Assembly (NCBI RefSeq): GCF_030690345.1 | Contig: NZ_JAUYGV010000009.1 | Span: 186,001 to 250,000 of the forward strand | Direction: 5' to 3' | Length of the DNA: 64,000 nt | Source of the DNA: Rheinheimera sp. | GTDB taxonomy: Bacteria > Pseudomonadota > Gammaproteobacteria > Enterobacterales > Alteromonadaceae | In this document: piece by piece, positions 44,783 to 53,217 of the stretch | Numbering within the stretch: the first letter of the stretch is position 1 | Layout: each line of letters starts with the position of its first letter | Position numbers and translations under genes: made by a program | The notes under the pieces: generated by a model | Seen by the model: only the letters and a program-made list of their open reading frames with translations | Database searches by the model: none | Told to the model about the DNA's origin: nothing

Positions 44783-44811
44783 AAGGGCGCACTCCGCAGG
44801 ATTGCGCCCTT
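44783..44811 (-). terminator. Terminator of the lipoprotein gene
   Basis: Nine-bp stem AAGGGCGCA/TGCGCCCTT with an 11-base loop. On the minus strand it is followed by a short T-rich tail. It lies 32 bases beyond the lipoprotein stop. Confidence 0.6.
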
Positions 44812-44842
44812 ATTGTTTCTGAGCTTATTGCACTGCTCTGGT

Positions 44843-45235
44843 TTACTCTGTTGTTTCACCTGTATTAAACAGCGCAGCACAATCGTCACAGGCAAAATAG
44901 CGATATTCTTCACCACACTGAATATGCCCGGTCGCGCCGGCCCGCACCTGCCAGTTACAGCTTTGCGGCCCGTACTTTAGCGTGCCTTCAATGGCGCAAG
45001 GAGCATAGTTATAATGATCATGCAGTGTTTTATGCGCTACCTCACGTGCCTGCTGAAAAAACTGCTTTACCTCTATATTGCTGAGATCAACATCCGTTGG
45101 ACCGCACTGCTCAGGCGCATCTGAAACAAAGTCGGCAATATACAGCGAACCGATTTGGTTAGAATCAAATGACTGTTGCTGGCTGCCACAGGCCAGTAAC
45201 CACAACGATAAACTGCATACTATAAGCACCCTCAT
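44843..45235 (-). CDS. Hypothetical lipoprotein
   Basis: Protein of 130 residues with a lipoprotein signal LSLWLLACGS (lipidated Cys at residue 16). The mature part holds six further cysteines, including CNWQVRAGATGHIQC and FACDDC, suggesting disulfides or a metal site in the periplasm. AGGAG precedes the ATG. I do not recognise a family. It lies 21 bases downstream of a 28-codon ORF with a strong ribosome site and is probably co-transcribed with it. Confidence 0.7.
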   Translation of the reverse strand: MRVLIVCSLSLWLLACGSQQQSFDSNQIGSLYIADFVSDAPEQCGPTDVDLSNIEVKQFFQQAREVAHKTLHDHYNYAPCAIEGTLKYGPQSCNWQVRAGATGHIQCGEEYRYFACDDCAALFNTGETTE

Positions 45236-45256
45236 TACCAGTTTGCTCCTTTTGCT

Positions 45257-45343
45257 TCAGCCTTTACCGTGTTCAATGCTGGTATAACGTTTCAATGAGA
45301 TTTTATCGTCAATCAACATGCCGTCTTCATCAAGGGTCGTCAT
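45257..45343 (-). CDS. 28-residue peptide upstream of the lipoprotein gene
   Basis: A short ORF with an excellent ribosome site (GGAGG four bases before ATG 45343) that ends 21 bases before the lipoprotein start. The peptide is acidic at the N terminus (MTTLDEDGMLIDDK) and basic later (SLKRYTSIEHGKG), with no signal or membrane segment. It could be a leader peptide coupling translation of the lipoprotein, or a functional small protein. No family recognised; translation is unproven. Confidence 0.5.
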   Translation of the reverse strand: MTTLDEDGMLIDDKISLKRYTSIEHGKG

Positions 45344-45509
45344 AACGCCTCCACATTGGATGAATGTATCGCTTCGTTTAGTTATAACGCAAAAAAGCTA
45401 ACTTAAAAATAATAGTTTACAATTTTATAATAAATATAGATCATGCAAGCAAACTTGCCTTTGTGCCTTCCCGGGCCGACAATAGTGCTAATCAACAAGG
45501 AGAGATGAT

Positions 45510-45971
45510 ATGGGTAAAACCCTTTTTACTATGTTGCTGGCAGGCGCCGTATTTACGCTGCAAGCGGCGCCGCTGAGCTATGGTCCGGCATTTGATAAAA
45601 CCAAAGTGGTGACGGTAGCTGATGTGCTTGCCAACCCGGCAGGTTATCTGCAGCAGGAGATTACCGTTAGCGGCAAAATTCAGGCAGTGTGTAAAAAACA
45701 AGGCTGCTGGATGACGCTGGCAGCAGCTGAAGACGAGCCGGCTTTTCGTATCAAAGTACGCGATGGCGATATGGTATTTCCGCTAAGCAGTATGGGCAAA
45801 ACTGCCTATGCACATGGCCGCATTCAACCGCTACCGATGAACTTGCAGGCCAGTATTGATTATCTGGCAGAACAGGCAGAAAAAAACGGTAGCGTATTTG
45901 ACCCGACAAAAGTTACAGAGCCGGTAACGCTGTATCAGCTGGTGCCTACCTCAGTGGAAATAACCGATTAG
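45510..45971 (+). CDS. DUF4920 exported protein
   Basis: Exported protein of 153 residues with a signal peptide (about 1-20, MLLAGAVFTLQAAP). The rest matches the DUF4920 pattern, an OB-like fold with the conserved cysteine motif VCKKQGCWMTLA, followed by RIKVRDGDMVFPLSSMGKTA. The two cysteines are candidates for metal or redox chemistry. GGAGAG precedes the ATG. Function unknown; it is monocistronic and lies before the iron-uptake operon. Confidence 0.8.
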   Translation: MGKTLFTMLLAGAVFTLQAAPLSYGPAFDKTKVVTVADVLANPAGYLQQEITVSGKIQAVCKKQGCWMTLAAAEDEPAFRIKVRDGDMVFPLSSMGKTAYAHGRIQPLPMNLQASIDYLAEQAEKNGSVFDPTKVTEPVTLYQLVPTSVEITD

Positions 45972-46083
45972 CTTAAAACTGCCCCCGGATTGCAGGGGCG
46001 ATACTGCGCCCTGCTTTAAACAATAATCAAACACCGCCGCAATAGATTTTATAAAATCCTGTCGCTTTGCACACCAACACAAT

Positions 46084-46098
46084 TGAGATCAATTATCA
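46084..46098 (+). promoter_or_regulatory. Probable Fur box
   Basis: TGAGATCAATTATCA matches the 7-1-7 Fur consensus TGATAAT-N-ATTATCA at 11 of 14 positions, with a perfect right half. It lies 48 bases before the TonB receptor ATG and implies repression by iron-loaded Fur. Confidence 0.55.
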
Positions 46099-46145
46099 TT
46101 TGCGTTAATATTCATTTGTACCCAATTAAATTGACAGGGATCCTG

Positions 46146-48425
46146 ATGTACTCGCGTATTAAATGCTTTAAACCATCCATATTGGCTATTAGTTTAGGCT
46201 TAAGTCTGCCGCTGGCAGCCCAGAGCGAAGGGCAGCCCGATCAGGACCAACAGATAGAAAAGATAACTGTTCGTGGCGAGAAAACAGCACGCTCGTTACA
46301 AGACACCACTAGTAGCGTAGCCGTTACTACAGCACTTAAAATTGAACAGGAAAACCTGCAAAGCCTGGATGATATTTTAAACCGAACCGCCAATGTGTCG
46401 GCTATGTATGGCAGCCGTGGCTTTACTATTCGCGGCATTGCTGATGAAGCCGGGGCATCCAACCCGCTGGCCACCATCTATTTAGACGGTGCCGCGCTGC
46501 CAAGCCAGATTGCCGATGCCGGCCCGACTGACCTGTGGGACATAGCCCAAGTGGAAGTGATGCGCGGGCCACAGTCGACCATTCAGGGTGAAAACGCGCT
46601 GGCCGGCGCTATTGTTATGCGCTCGGCCGACCCAACAATGGACTGGGCGGCTAAAGCCAGAGTGCAGTTTTCCGACCCGTCTGACCGCCGTATCGCCTTT
46701 GCCGGTGGCGGGCCACTGATTGAAGAAGAGCTGGCATTTCGCGTCGCGGTGGAAAAACGTGATTTTGATGGTTATGTACACAATATTACCCGCAATGAAG
46801 CGGAAGACGCGGTAGATGCACTATCGGCGCGGATAAAACTGCTGTGGACGCCGAAAGCCTTGCCGGGTTTCAGTGCCAGACTGACCCATCTGCGTGATGA
46901 TTCTGAAGGGCCTTACATGTATGTGTACAGTGCCATTGATCAGGACGATTATTACAACAACCGTATTAACCGCTCAGATGCCGAAAGTAAAACCGATATT
47001 ACTACCGATGTAACGACACTGGAGCTGAACTACCAGTTGAATGAACATTGGGCGGCCTCCGCCATAACTGCCAAAACCCGCTCTGATGCTTTTCGCAGTT
47101 ATGATAATGACCAGACAGAGCAGAATTTAGCCTATGGCCTGACTGATGGTGTCTTTGACACTTTATCGCAAGAACTGCGCCTGCACTACAGTGGTGAAAC
47201 GTGGCGTGCACTGGCCGGTATTTACTGGTCCAGACGCGAGATGGATAGCCTAACAACGACCCTAACCAATGTGGTCACACCAATTGAAACTATCGCTGCT
47301 GTATTACAGGGCAGTGGTCTGGATGCTGCAACAGCACAGCAGCTGGCCGCATTGTACGGCAGTGTGCTGCCGATAATCCCGGTTGATTATAACAGCCTGA
47401 CACCAACCACGTCAGAAAACCTGGCGGCGTTTTTCGATCTGGAATATCAACTGTCACCACAGTGGACGTTACTTGCCGGCGCCCGCTTTGATACCGAGCA
47501 ATATGACTACCAGTCGGATACCACTGCAGTGTTCGCCGGCACCTTGCCAGACCCGGCTAATTTTGGCGCTCCGGACTCGCCACTATACGCAGCCTTTACC
47601 GGTATAAATAACGCCGTACTGGCGATGGTTAATGATGCGGCCAGCAACGTACCGGCGAACAGCCGTAATTTTAACGCTTTTTTACCTAAATTAGGTGCTC
47701 GCTGGCAGTACAGTGCGGAACAATCGCTGGCTTTTACTGTGCAGCGCGGCTACCGCTCCGGCGGCAGCTCATACAACGTTGCCCGCGGTGAAGTGTTTGC
47801 CTACGAGCCGGAGTTTACCACTAATTACGAACTGGCCTGGCGCAGCGACTGGCCGACGCAAAATCTGACCATCAACAGCAATGTGTATTACATCGACTGG
47901 ACCGATAAACAGGTTATCGCCAATTTTGGTATTAACAGCTTTGACTCGCACACCGTCAACGCGGGTAAATCGCATTTGTATGGTGCTGAATTTGAACTGC
48001 GCCAACGCCTGAATAATCAGCTGGACTGGTACGGTTCTTATGCGTATTCGAAAACCCAGTATGACGAATTTGATGCTATTGCCGGTGCCATGATCAGCAA
48101 TTTCTCCGGTCAGCCATTTGCTTACGCACCGCGCCATACCGCAGCGTTGGGGGCAAACTGGTATCTGGCTGATAACTGGGCGCTGAACGTTAATGGTAAC
48201 TTTCGCAGTAAAGTCAGTACCGGACCGCGCGACAGCACTTTATGGTTATCGTCCAGAGCATTGTTTAATACCCGGCTAAGCTACGACAGCACCAACTGGT
48301 CGGCCTACCTTTTCGTCAACAACCTGTTTGACAAAGGTTATACGCAGTATCGCTGGGCCGGTGAACCTGTTGCTATTTTCGGTGCGCCGCGGGTAGTTGG
48401 CGCCGGTTTACAGTGGCAGTGGTAA
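46146..48425 (+). CDS. TonB-dependent receptor, probable ferric-siderophore or haem uptake
   Basis: Outer-membrane receptor of 759 residues with signal peptide (about 1-25, LAISLGLSLPLAAQ), TonB box EKITVRGEK, plug motifs GFTIRGIADEAG and QVEVMRGPQSTIQGENALAGAI, and a barrel ending in GAGLQWQW. ATG 46146 follows AGGGA at 46136-46140. A probable Fur box upstream and a PepSY membrane protein downstream point to iron acquisition. The four genes 46146-50482 are nearly contiguous and form one operon. Confidence 0.88.
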   Translation: MYSRIKCFKPSILAISLGLSLPLAAQSEGQPDQDQQIEKITVRGEKTARSLQDTTSSVAVTTALKIEQENLQSLDDILNRTANVSAMYGSRGFTIRGIADEAGASNPLATIYLDGAALPSQIADAGPTDLWDIAQVEVMRGPQSTIQGENALAGAIVMRSADPTMDWAAKARVQFSDPSDRRIAFAGGGPLIEEELAFRVAVEKRDFDGYVHNITRNEAEDAVDALSARIKLLWTPKALPGFSARLTHLRDDSEGPYMYVYSAIDQDDYYNNRINRSDAESKTDITTDVTTLELNYQLNEHWAASAITAKTRSDAFRSYDNDQTEQNLAYGLTDGVFDTLSQELRLHYSGETWRALAGIYWSRREMDSLTTTLTNVVTPIETIAAVLQGSGLDAATAQQLAALYGSVLPIIPVDYNSLTPTTSENLAAFFDLEYQLSPQWTLLAGARFDTEQYDYQSDTTAVFAGTLPDPANFGAPDSPLYAAFTGINNAVLAMVNDAASNVPANSRNFNAFLPKLGARWQYSAEQSLAFTVQRGYRSGGSSYNVARGEVFAYEPEFTTNYELAWRSDWPTQNLTINSNVYYIDWTDKQVIANFGINSFDSHTVNAGKSHLYGAEFELRQRLNNQLDWYGSYAYSKTQYDEFDAIAGAMISNFSGQPFAYAPRHTAALGANWYLADNWALNVNGNFRSKVSTGPRDSTLWLSSRALFNTRLSYDSTNWSAYLFVNNLFDKGYTQYRWAGEPVAIFGAPRVVGAGLQWQW

Positions 48426-48432
48426 CGGTTTT

Positions 48433-48699
48433 ATGATGCTTATTCTGGCCGTGCTAAGTTTGGCTATCTGTGCGCTAGCGGTATATTTGCTAGCACCACA
48501 GCAGCAGCTGCTACAGAAAAAGCTGCCCGCCCTATGGCTGCTTTTGATAGCAGTGTTTACTGCGTCGCTGGCGCTGCGGTTACTGGCGTCGGGCTATGGT
48601 TTTTGGCCGGGTTTTTATCTGGCGCTAACACTGCTGATGCTGTACTGGGTCACGCTACCATTGCTGATCCGGCGTAAAGGAGCCACTGATGGCGTCTAA
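48433..48699 (+). CDS. Small three-helix membrane protein of the iron-uptake operon
   Basis: Predicted 88-residue membrane protein with three hydrophobic segments (MMLILAVLSLAICALAVYLL, LWLLLIAVFTASLALRLL, FYLALTLLMLYWVTLPLLI). The start is ATG 48433, seven bases after the receptor stop, and the 3' end overlaps the next gene by 11 bases. It resembles in position the small DUF-type membrane proteins (DUF3325/DUF3649-like) found between siderophore receptors and PepSY proteins. That match is by context and not certain. Confidence 0.65.
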   Translation: MMLILAVLSLAICALAVYLLAPQQQLLQKKLPALWLLLIAVFTASLALRLLASGYGFWPGFYLALTLLMLYWVTLPLLIRRKGATDGV

Positions 48700-48952
48700 A
48701 CACTGGGCTGCACTGCTATTTGGTCTGCCGCTGACTATAGCTTTGATTGGCATACTGGCGCTGCTGTTTCCGGGCAATGAGCAGCAAGCTGTACTGCCCT
48801 GGTTGCTGTTTACTTTTCCGGTTTGGGTAGTGCAGATGGCGTTGATGTACCTAAGCCGCAGCAATAAGCGGCTATGGCTGATACTGGCCGTGCTGACAGC
48901 GCTCAGCTATGGCCTGTTATGGCTGATAAAAACCTCAATAGTGGCGGCATAA
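48689..48952 (+). CDS. Second small membrane protein of the iron-uptake operon
   Basis: Protein of 87 residues with three hydrophobic segments (ALLFGLPLTIALIGILALLF, LPWLLFTFPVWVVQMALMYL, LWLILAVLTALSYGLLWLI). AAAGGAG precedes the ATG. It overlaps the previous gene by 11 bases and abuts the PepSY gene with no gap, so translation is coupled across the three. Probably a partner of the PepSY protein in the inner membrane; family assignment (DUF3649-like) is tentative. Confidence 0.65.
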   Translation: MASKHWAALLFGLPLTIALIGILALLFPGNEQQAVLPWLLFTFPVWVVQMALMYLSRSNKRLWLILAVLTALSYGLLWLIKTSIVAA

Positions 48953-50482
48953 ATGAAAGTCAGTACCCAGAAAAGTTTTCGCAACCTGCACACCTGGACC
49001 GGCCTGCTCACCGGCCTGTTACTGTTTATTGCCTTCTACGCCGGCGCTATTTCGGTATTTGTACATGAGCTGCAGCAATGGCATGGTGTCGTGCAACAGC
49101 GCAGTGCGCCCGTTTCGCTTGCACAAGCCCAGCCATTGATTGATCATGTATTAGAGCTGCATCCGCAGGCAGCTCACGGCTTTAATCTGGTGTTGCCCGG
49201 GGCACATGGCCCCAACCTGACCTTAATGTGGTACGACAACGCCAGCGGCACGCAGTATAAGTTCGTCGCTGAAGATATCAGCCCCCCCCTGCAGCAGGTG
49301 GCACGGCAGGATTTTATCAGCCTGATTTATGATCTGCATTTTACAGCCGGTCTGCCACGGCAAACCGGGCTGTATTTGTTTGGCATCGCCTGCATTTTAT
49401 ATGGCCTGGCGCTGCTCAGCGGTATCGTCATTTATGCGCCGGTGTTTGTTAAAGACTTATTTGCCTTACGCATAGGCCAGGGGGCCAAACGACAGTGGCT
49501 GGATCTGCACAATGTTATCGGCGTGCTGTCGTTACCGTTCCATGTCATTTTTGCCTGGAGTGGTGCCGTACTCACCATTGGCTTTTTAATGCTGGCGCCA
49601 TTTCAGTTTCTGGTATTTGACGGCGAACTGCTGGAGATTCTGGAGCCTGATTTTGAGGTCGTCGCCCACGTCGAGCCGTCCGGCGTACCGGCTGACATAT
49701 TGCCGCCGGCGCAACTGCTGACAATCGCGGCGGAACATCAACCGGCAATGCAGGCAGAAATGCTGTACTACCACGATGCAGGTGATACTCAAGGCACTGT
49801 GACAATTTATGGCCACTTGCCATCGGCTACCTTAACGCAGAATGCGGCAGTGGTATTAAATGCCGCAACAGGTGAGCTTGCCGGCACGCTAAGCCCGGAG
49901 CAATTCAGGCCGGGCACCACTTTCCTACGCGGTTTACAAAACCTGCACTACGGTGATTTTGCCGGTTATGCGTCAAAATGGCTGTACTTTGTGTTGGGGC
50001 TGGCCGGCGCTTTATTATTTTACAGCGGTAATTTACTCTGGCTGGAGGTACGCCGGCGCAACAGCGGGGCACAACCGGCTAAAGTTCGGGTTATGGCCTC
50101 CCTTACCCTTGGCGTCTGCCTGGGGGCTGTAGCCGGGATTTCTGCGCTGTTTATTGCCGGCTCAGTGCTGGCAGAAGCCTGGCACAGTAAGGTGTATGTC
50201 AGTGTGTTTTTTGCTGCGCTGCTGTGGGCTGTTATTCGTCGGCCGGCTAAGGCCGGTGTTGAATTGTTGTATGCCTGTGCGTTACTGACGCTACTGATCC
50301 CATTTGCAGCCTGGTATAGCAGTGGTGCTTCTTTTCTGACAGCCTTGTTGCAAGGCACTATATTGCGCCCGGCTGTTGAAGGAACCGCCCTATTGCTGGC
50401 ATGGTTATTCTGGTTACTGGCGCGCGCCACCAAGCGCAGAGCCCGGCGGCAGGACAACAGCATCTGTACTAACGCAGCCTGA
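48953..50482 (+). CDS. PepSY-associated transmembrane protein, probable siderophore-iron reductase
   Basis: Membrane protein of 509 residues of the PepSY-TM family: N-terminal segment FRNLHTWTGLLTGLLLFIAFYAGAISVF is the characteristic start, then a periplasmic PepSY-containing domain, further segments with conserved histidines (DLHNVIGVLSLPFHVIF), a second periplasmic domain and about four extra C-terminal segments. Such proteins accompany siderophore receptors and are thought to reduce ferric siderophores in the periplasm. No flavodoxin part is present, unlike the homologue at 4274-6490. Confidence 0.85.
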   Translation: MKVSTQKSFRNLHTWTGLLTGLLLFIAFYAGAISVFVHELQQWHGVVQQRSAPVSLAQAQPLIDHVLELHPQAAHGFNLVLPGAHGPNLTLMWYDNASGTQYKFVAEDISPPLQQVARQDFISLIYDLHFTAGLPRQTGLYLFGIACILYGLALLSGIVIYAPVFVKDLFALRIGQGAKRQWLDLHNVIGVLSLPFHVIFAWSGAVLTIGFLMLAPFQFLVFDGELLEILEPDFEVVAHVEPSGVPADILPPAQLLTIAAEHQPAMQAEMLYYHDAGDTQGTVTIYGHLPSATLTQNAAVVLNAATGELAGTLSPEQFRPGTTFLRGLQNLHYGDFAGYASKWLYFVLGLAGALLFYSGNLLWLEVRRRNSGAQPAKVRVMASLTLGVCLGAVAGISALFIAGSVLAEAWHSKVYVSVFFAALLWAVIRRPAKAGVELLYACALLTLLIPFAAWYSSGASFLTALLQGTILRPAVEGTALLLAWLFWLLARATKRRARRQDNSICTNAA

Positions 50483-50487
50483 TAGCC

Positions 50488-50964
50488 TTAGCCTTTGTCC
50501 AAGCTTTGCAAAGTCAACTGCAGCAGATAACGCCTTAGCTGCGCTACCCGCTGCGGCCGGTTAAACAGCTGATACAGTTGCAGCCAATCTGCCGGCGGCA
50601 TCCAGCAGATGCCGTCTTGCCAATGGCAATGCTGCGGCTTAAATGCCCAGCTAACCACAGCATTGTTTTGCTTTACGGCGATACCGGCCATTAGTTCAAT
50701 ATCGGGCCAGCCCTCACGGCTGAAGCGGGCAAAGTGCGCAGAAACATATTCCGCATGTGCAGTGGCTACCTGCAACGAAAACTGCGGCTGCAACAGCTGG
50801 CATATCCGGGCAAAATCCTGCTCTATGCAAACAATATCAATATCATTTGGTGTATTTTCCAAACCAAGCTGCCACAACAGGCAACTGCCGCCGATGCCAA
50901 ACTGCAAGGGTTGCAGCATAGTACACAGTTGCTGTAGTTGTACCGTTAAAGGGTTGTTATTCAT
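50488..50964 (-). CDS. Nucleotidyltransferase-fold protein
   Basis: Protein of 158 residues with a minimal nucleotidyltransferase motif: GIGGSCLLWQLGLE followed by NDIDIV (about residues 23-46), giving the Gly-Ser and Asp-x-Asp elements of the fold. A third aspartate may be in WPDIELMAGI. It overlaps the end of the upstream 179-residue gene by eight bases, so the two work as a pair. It could transfer nucleotides to a partner molecule or be a degenerate form; no substrate is indicated. Confidence 0.65.
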   Translation of the reverse strand: MNNNPLTVQLQQLCTMLQPLQFGIGGSCLLWQLGLENTPNDIDIVCIEQDFARICQLLQPQFSLQVATAHAEYVSAHFARFSREGWPDIELMAGIAVKQNNAVVSWAFKPQHCHWQDGICWMPPADWLQLYQLFNRPQRVAQLRRYLLQLTLQSLDKG

Positions 50965-51496
50965 CTAATGCCTTAATCATCTGTGCCAAAAAAGCCAACT
51001 TTTCGTTATTCAGCTGACGATAGTCAAAGTAAGGACAGACTAACAGCCTGTTGTGTTTATCCGCGGCAAATTCATTATTCAGCCAGCTAAGCTGTGCCGG
51101 TAAACCGGCCTCCAGCAATGCTTTGGCATGAGTACGGCCGGCAATAACATGCACGGTTTTCGTTTTTGACTTAAGATCAGGCGCACTAAACATTAACGCC
51201 GTATTGCTACCGGCCTGCAATAAACATTGCTCACGATATTGCTGCCAGCTTACCGCCTGTTGCGAAAAAGCAAATTGCTTAGCATCCAGCACAAACAGTA
51301 GTTTGGCATACACATTAAATACCTTTCGCCAGCCGTTACCACAAGCCCGGTTTATAAGCTCTATCTCGCCACTGCACAGTGCTTGCACTGCCTTTAAGCC
51401 GGCATACTCCGCCATGGGTGGCCGGTTAGCGATATATACGCGAATGCAAGCAGCGACATCACCAAAGCCTGAAGCTGATATCGGTAGGGTTTTCAT
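50957..51496 (-). CDS. Hypothetical protein, partner of the nucleotidyltransferase-fold gene
   Basis: Soluble protein of 179 residues with no signal or membrane segment. Visible features are a tyrosine/arginine-containing N-terminal segment (ACIRVYIANRPPMAEYAG) and a C-terminal part with VHVIAGRTHAKALLEAGLP and CPYFDYRQLNNEKL. I do not recognise the family with confidence. The gene is first in a two-gene leftward operon and overlaps the nucleotidyltransferase-fold gene by eight bases. Confidence 0.6.
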   Translation of the reverse strand: MKTLPISASGFGDVAACIRVYIANRPPMAEYAGLKAVQALCSGEIELINRACGNGWRKVFNVYAKLLFVLDAKQFAFSQQAVSWQQYREQCLLQAGSNTALMFSAPDLKSKTKTVHVIAGRTHAKALLEAGLPAQLSWLNNEFAADKHNRLLVCPYFDYRQLNNEKLAFLAQMIKALDE

Positions 51497-51609
51497 AGTG
51501 TTGCTCAGCGGTAATTCAGCTGACTACTCTAACATAAGCTTTAATATAAGCGCTTGCCTGCGGCGTTACGGCAGGTTAATTTTAGTTATCACTTTGCCAT
51601 GGACTGCTT

Positions 51610-52473
51610 ATGTCATCTTTTTCTGTTGCTGCCTTCAACCGTGTGGATAACTGGTTAATGCAGGTTACTCCACCGGCTGATACGCGCGGCTTTCGCCGCT
51701 TTTGCTGGGAATTTTGGTTTTTTGGCTTAAAGCAGGCGCGGGCCTGTTTGTTTGTCGCGTTATTTTTTGCTTGTGTGCTGCTGGTGCCGCGCAGCGGTAT
51801 TCTGGCGATACCGCGTTATGATGTACTGCTGATATTGGCGCTGCTAATTCAGTACTGGATGGTGTGGAGCAAGCTGGAAACCGTCGATGAGCTAAAAGCC
51901 ATCTGCTTGTTTCATCTGGTGGGTTTCGCGCTGGAGGTGTTTAAAACCTCGGGGGTCATTCAGTCCTGGAGTTACCCCGACTTTGCTTACAGTAAGGTGT
52001 TTGGCGTACCACTGTTTGCCGGTTTTATGTATGCCGCGGTGGGCAGTTATATTATTCAGAGCTGGCGCTTAATGCAGCAGCGGGTGGTGCATCATCCGCC
52101 GTATTGGATGGCGGTGCTGGTGGCGCTGTTAATTTACGCTAATTTTTTCAGCCATCACTATATCGGGGATTACCGCTGGTACATTGCGGCCGCCACCCTG
52201 GGGCTATATGCCCGCACTGTGGTGTACTTTACGCCGCTGGATCGCGAACGCAGCATGCCGCTGTTGCTGGGCTTTGTGCTGGTGGGCTTTTTTATCTGGC
52301 TGGCAGAAAATATCAGCACTTTTATGGGGCTATGGAGTTATCCGAACCAGCTCGGTGCCTGGTCTGTGGTGCACTTGGGTAAGTGGAGTTCATGGTCGCT
52401 GCTGGTGATTATGACCTTTACCATAGTGGCACAGCTGAAATACGTAAAACAACGCATTGAGGTACCGCGCTGA
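51610..52473 (+). CDS. DUF817 family integral membrane protein
   Basis: Membrane protein of 287 residues with about eight hydrophobic segments. The family-typical sequences include FWFFGLKQARACLF near the N terminus, FALEVFKTSGVIQSWSYPD, FAGFMYAAVGSYIIQSWRLM and FIWLAENISTFMGLWSYPNQ. DUF817 proteins (YoaT-like) are widespread and uncharacterised. It is monocistronic and convergent with the dsbA-like gene, sharing a terminator region. Confidence 0.88.
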   Translation: MSSFSVAAFNRVDNWLMQVTPPADTRGFRRFCWEFWFFGLKQARACLFVALFFACVLLVPRSGILAIPRYDVLLILALLIQYWMVWSKLETVDELKAICLFHLVGFALEVFKTSGVIQSWSYPDFAYSKVFGVPLFAGFMYAAVGSYIIQSWRLMQQRVVHHPPYWMAVLVALLIYANFFSHHYIGDYRWYIAAATLGLYARTVVYFTPLDRERSMPLLLGFVLVGFFIWLAENISTFMGLWSYPNQLGAWSVVHLGKWSSWSLLVIMTFTIVAQLKYVKQRIEVPR

Positions 52474-52490
52474 GTTCTGCATAAACAAAA

Positions 52491-52507
52491 GGCAGCTTAT
52501 AGCTGCC
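52491..52507 (-). terminator. Terminator of the dsbA-like gene
   Basis: Stem GGCAGCT/AGCTGCC around TAT; on the minus strand it is followed by TTTTGTTT. It also lies just after the DUF817 stop and may act in both directions. Confidence 0.8.
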
Positions 52508-52526
52508 CTGGTATACATAAACCGGT

Positions 52527-53168
52527 TTAAGCGTCTTTTTGCAGCAGGTAGTTAACCAGCTCCTGCAATTCGGCTTCCATATTTCTCTTATCCAGCGCCG
52601 CATTGTTAATTTTATACTTACCGTTTACTACCAGCATAGGCACGCCGGTTAAAATGCGTTTTTCAGATAACTCATCCTGCTCTTTCTTCATCTGATTAGC
52701 CGCCCCACGCACAGAAAAGCTCTTCATTGCCTTGTCATAGGTATCGCCATCAATATCGTGAATCAGTACCAGATTACGGATATCGTTTTCATTGGCAAAA
52801 GGCGCGCGGTTACGGTGGATCTGATTAAAAATAGCACTGGCGACCTGATCGCCTTTGCCCTGGCTTTTTGCTACCAGGTAAGCACGGGCCAGCACGTTTT
52901 GCAGCTCAGGCGATGCCGCACGGATAAAGTCGACATGGACTTTCTTAAACTCAGCATCGGCCGGCAGTTTTTTTGCCAGGCTTTGGGCTATCGGCTCAAA
53001 CGCATTACAGCCGCCGCAGTAAAACGAAAAATACTCTTTTACTTCAGCTTTAGGCGTAGCTTGCTCGGCAATAACATCATAATGTTTGCCCTGTTGAAAC
53101 TTACTGTTGGCAGACGCCGCCAGCGGCAGCAACAACGCAAATACACATACAGATAACAGCTTTTTCAT
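52527..53168 (-). CDS. DsbA-like thiol:disulfide oxidoreductase with CGGC active site
   Basis: Periplasmic thioredoxin-fold protein of 213 residues with a signal peptide (about 1-20, VFALLLPLAASANS). The active-site motif reads FYCGGCNAFE, CGGC instead of the usual CPHC, and the cis-proline loop is TGVPMLVVNGKY. The alpha-helical insert is present, giving normal DsbA length. ATG 53168 starts the signal peptide. The gene follows an srkA homologue as dsbA does in E. coli. The changed dipeptide would alter redox potential, so it may not act as a standard oxidase. Confidence 0.85.
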   Translation of the reverse strand: MKKLLSVCVFALLLPLAASANSKFQQGKHYDVIAEQATPKAEVKEYFSFYCGGCNAFEPIAQSLAKKLPADAEFKKVHVDFIRAASPELQNVLARAYLVAKSQGKGDQVASAIFNQIHRNRAPFANENDIRNLVLIHDIDGDTYDKAMKSFSVRGAANQMKKEQDELSEKRILTGVPMLVVNGKYKINNAALDKRNMEAELQELVNYLLQKDA

Positions 53169-53217
53169 CTTGGGTAATGTCCTTTGGTAGGCAATTAAGC
53201 CACAGCTTAACAAAAAC

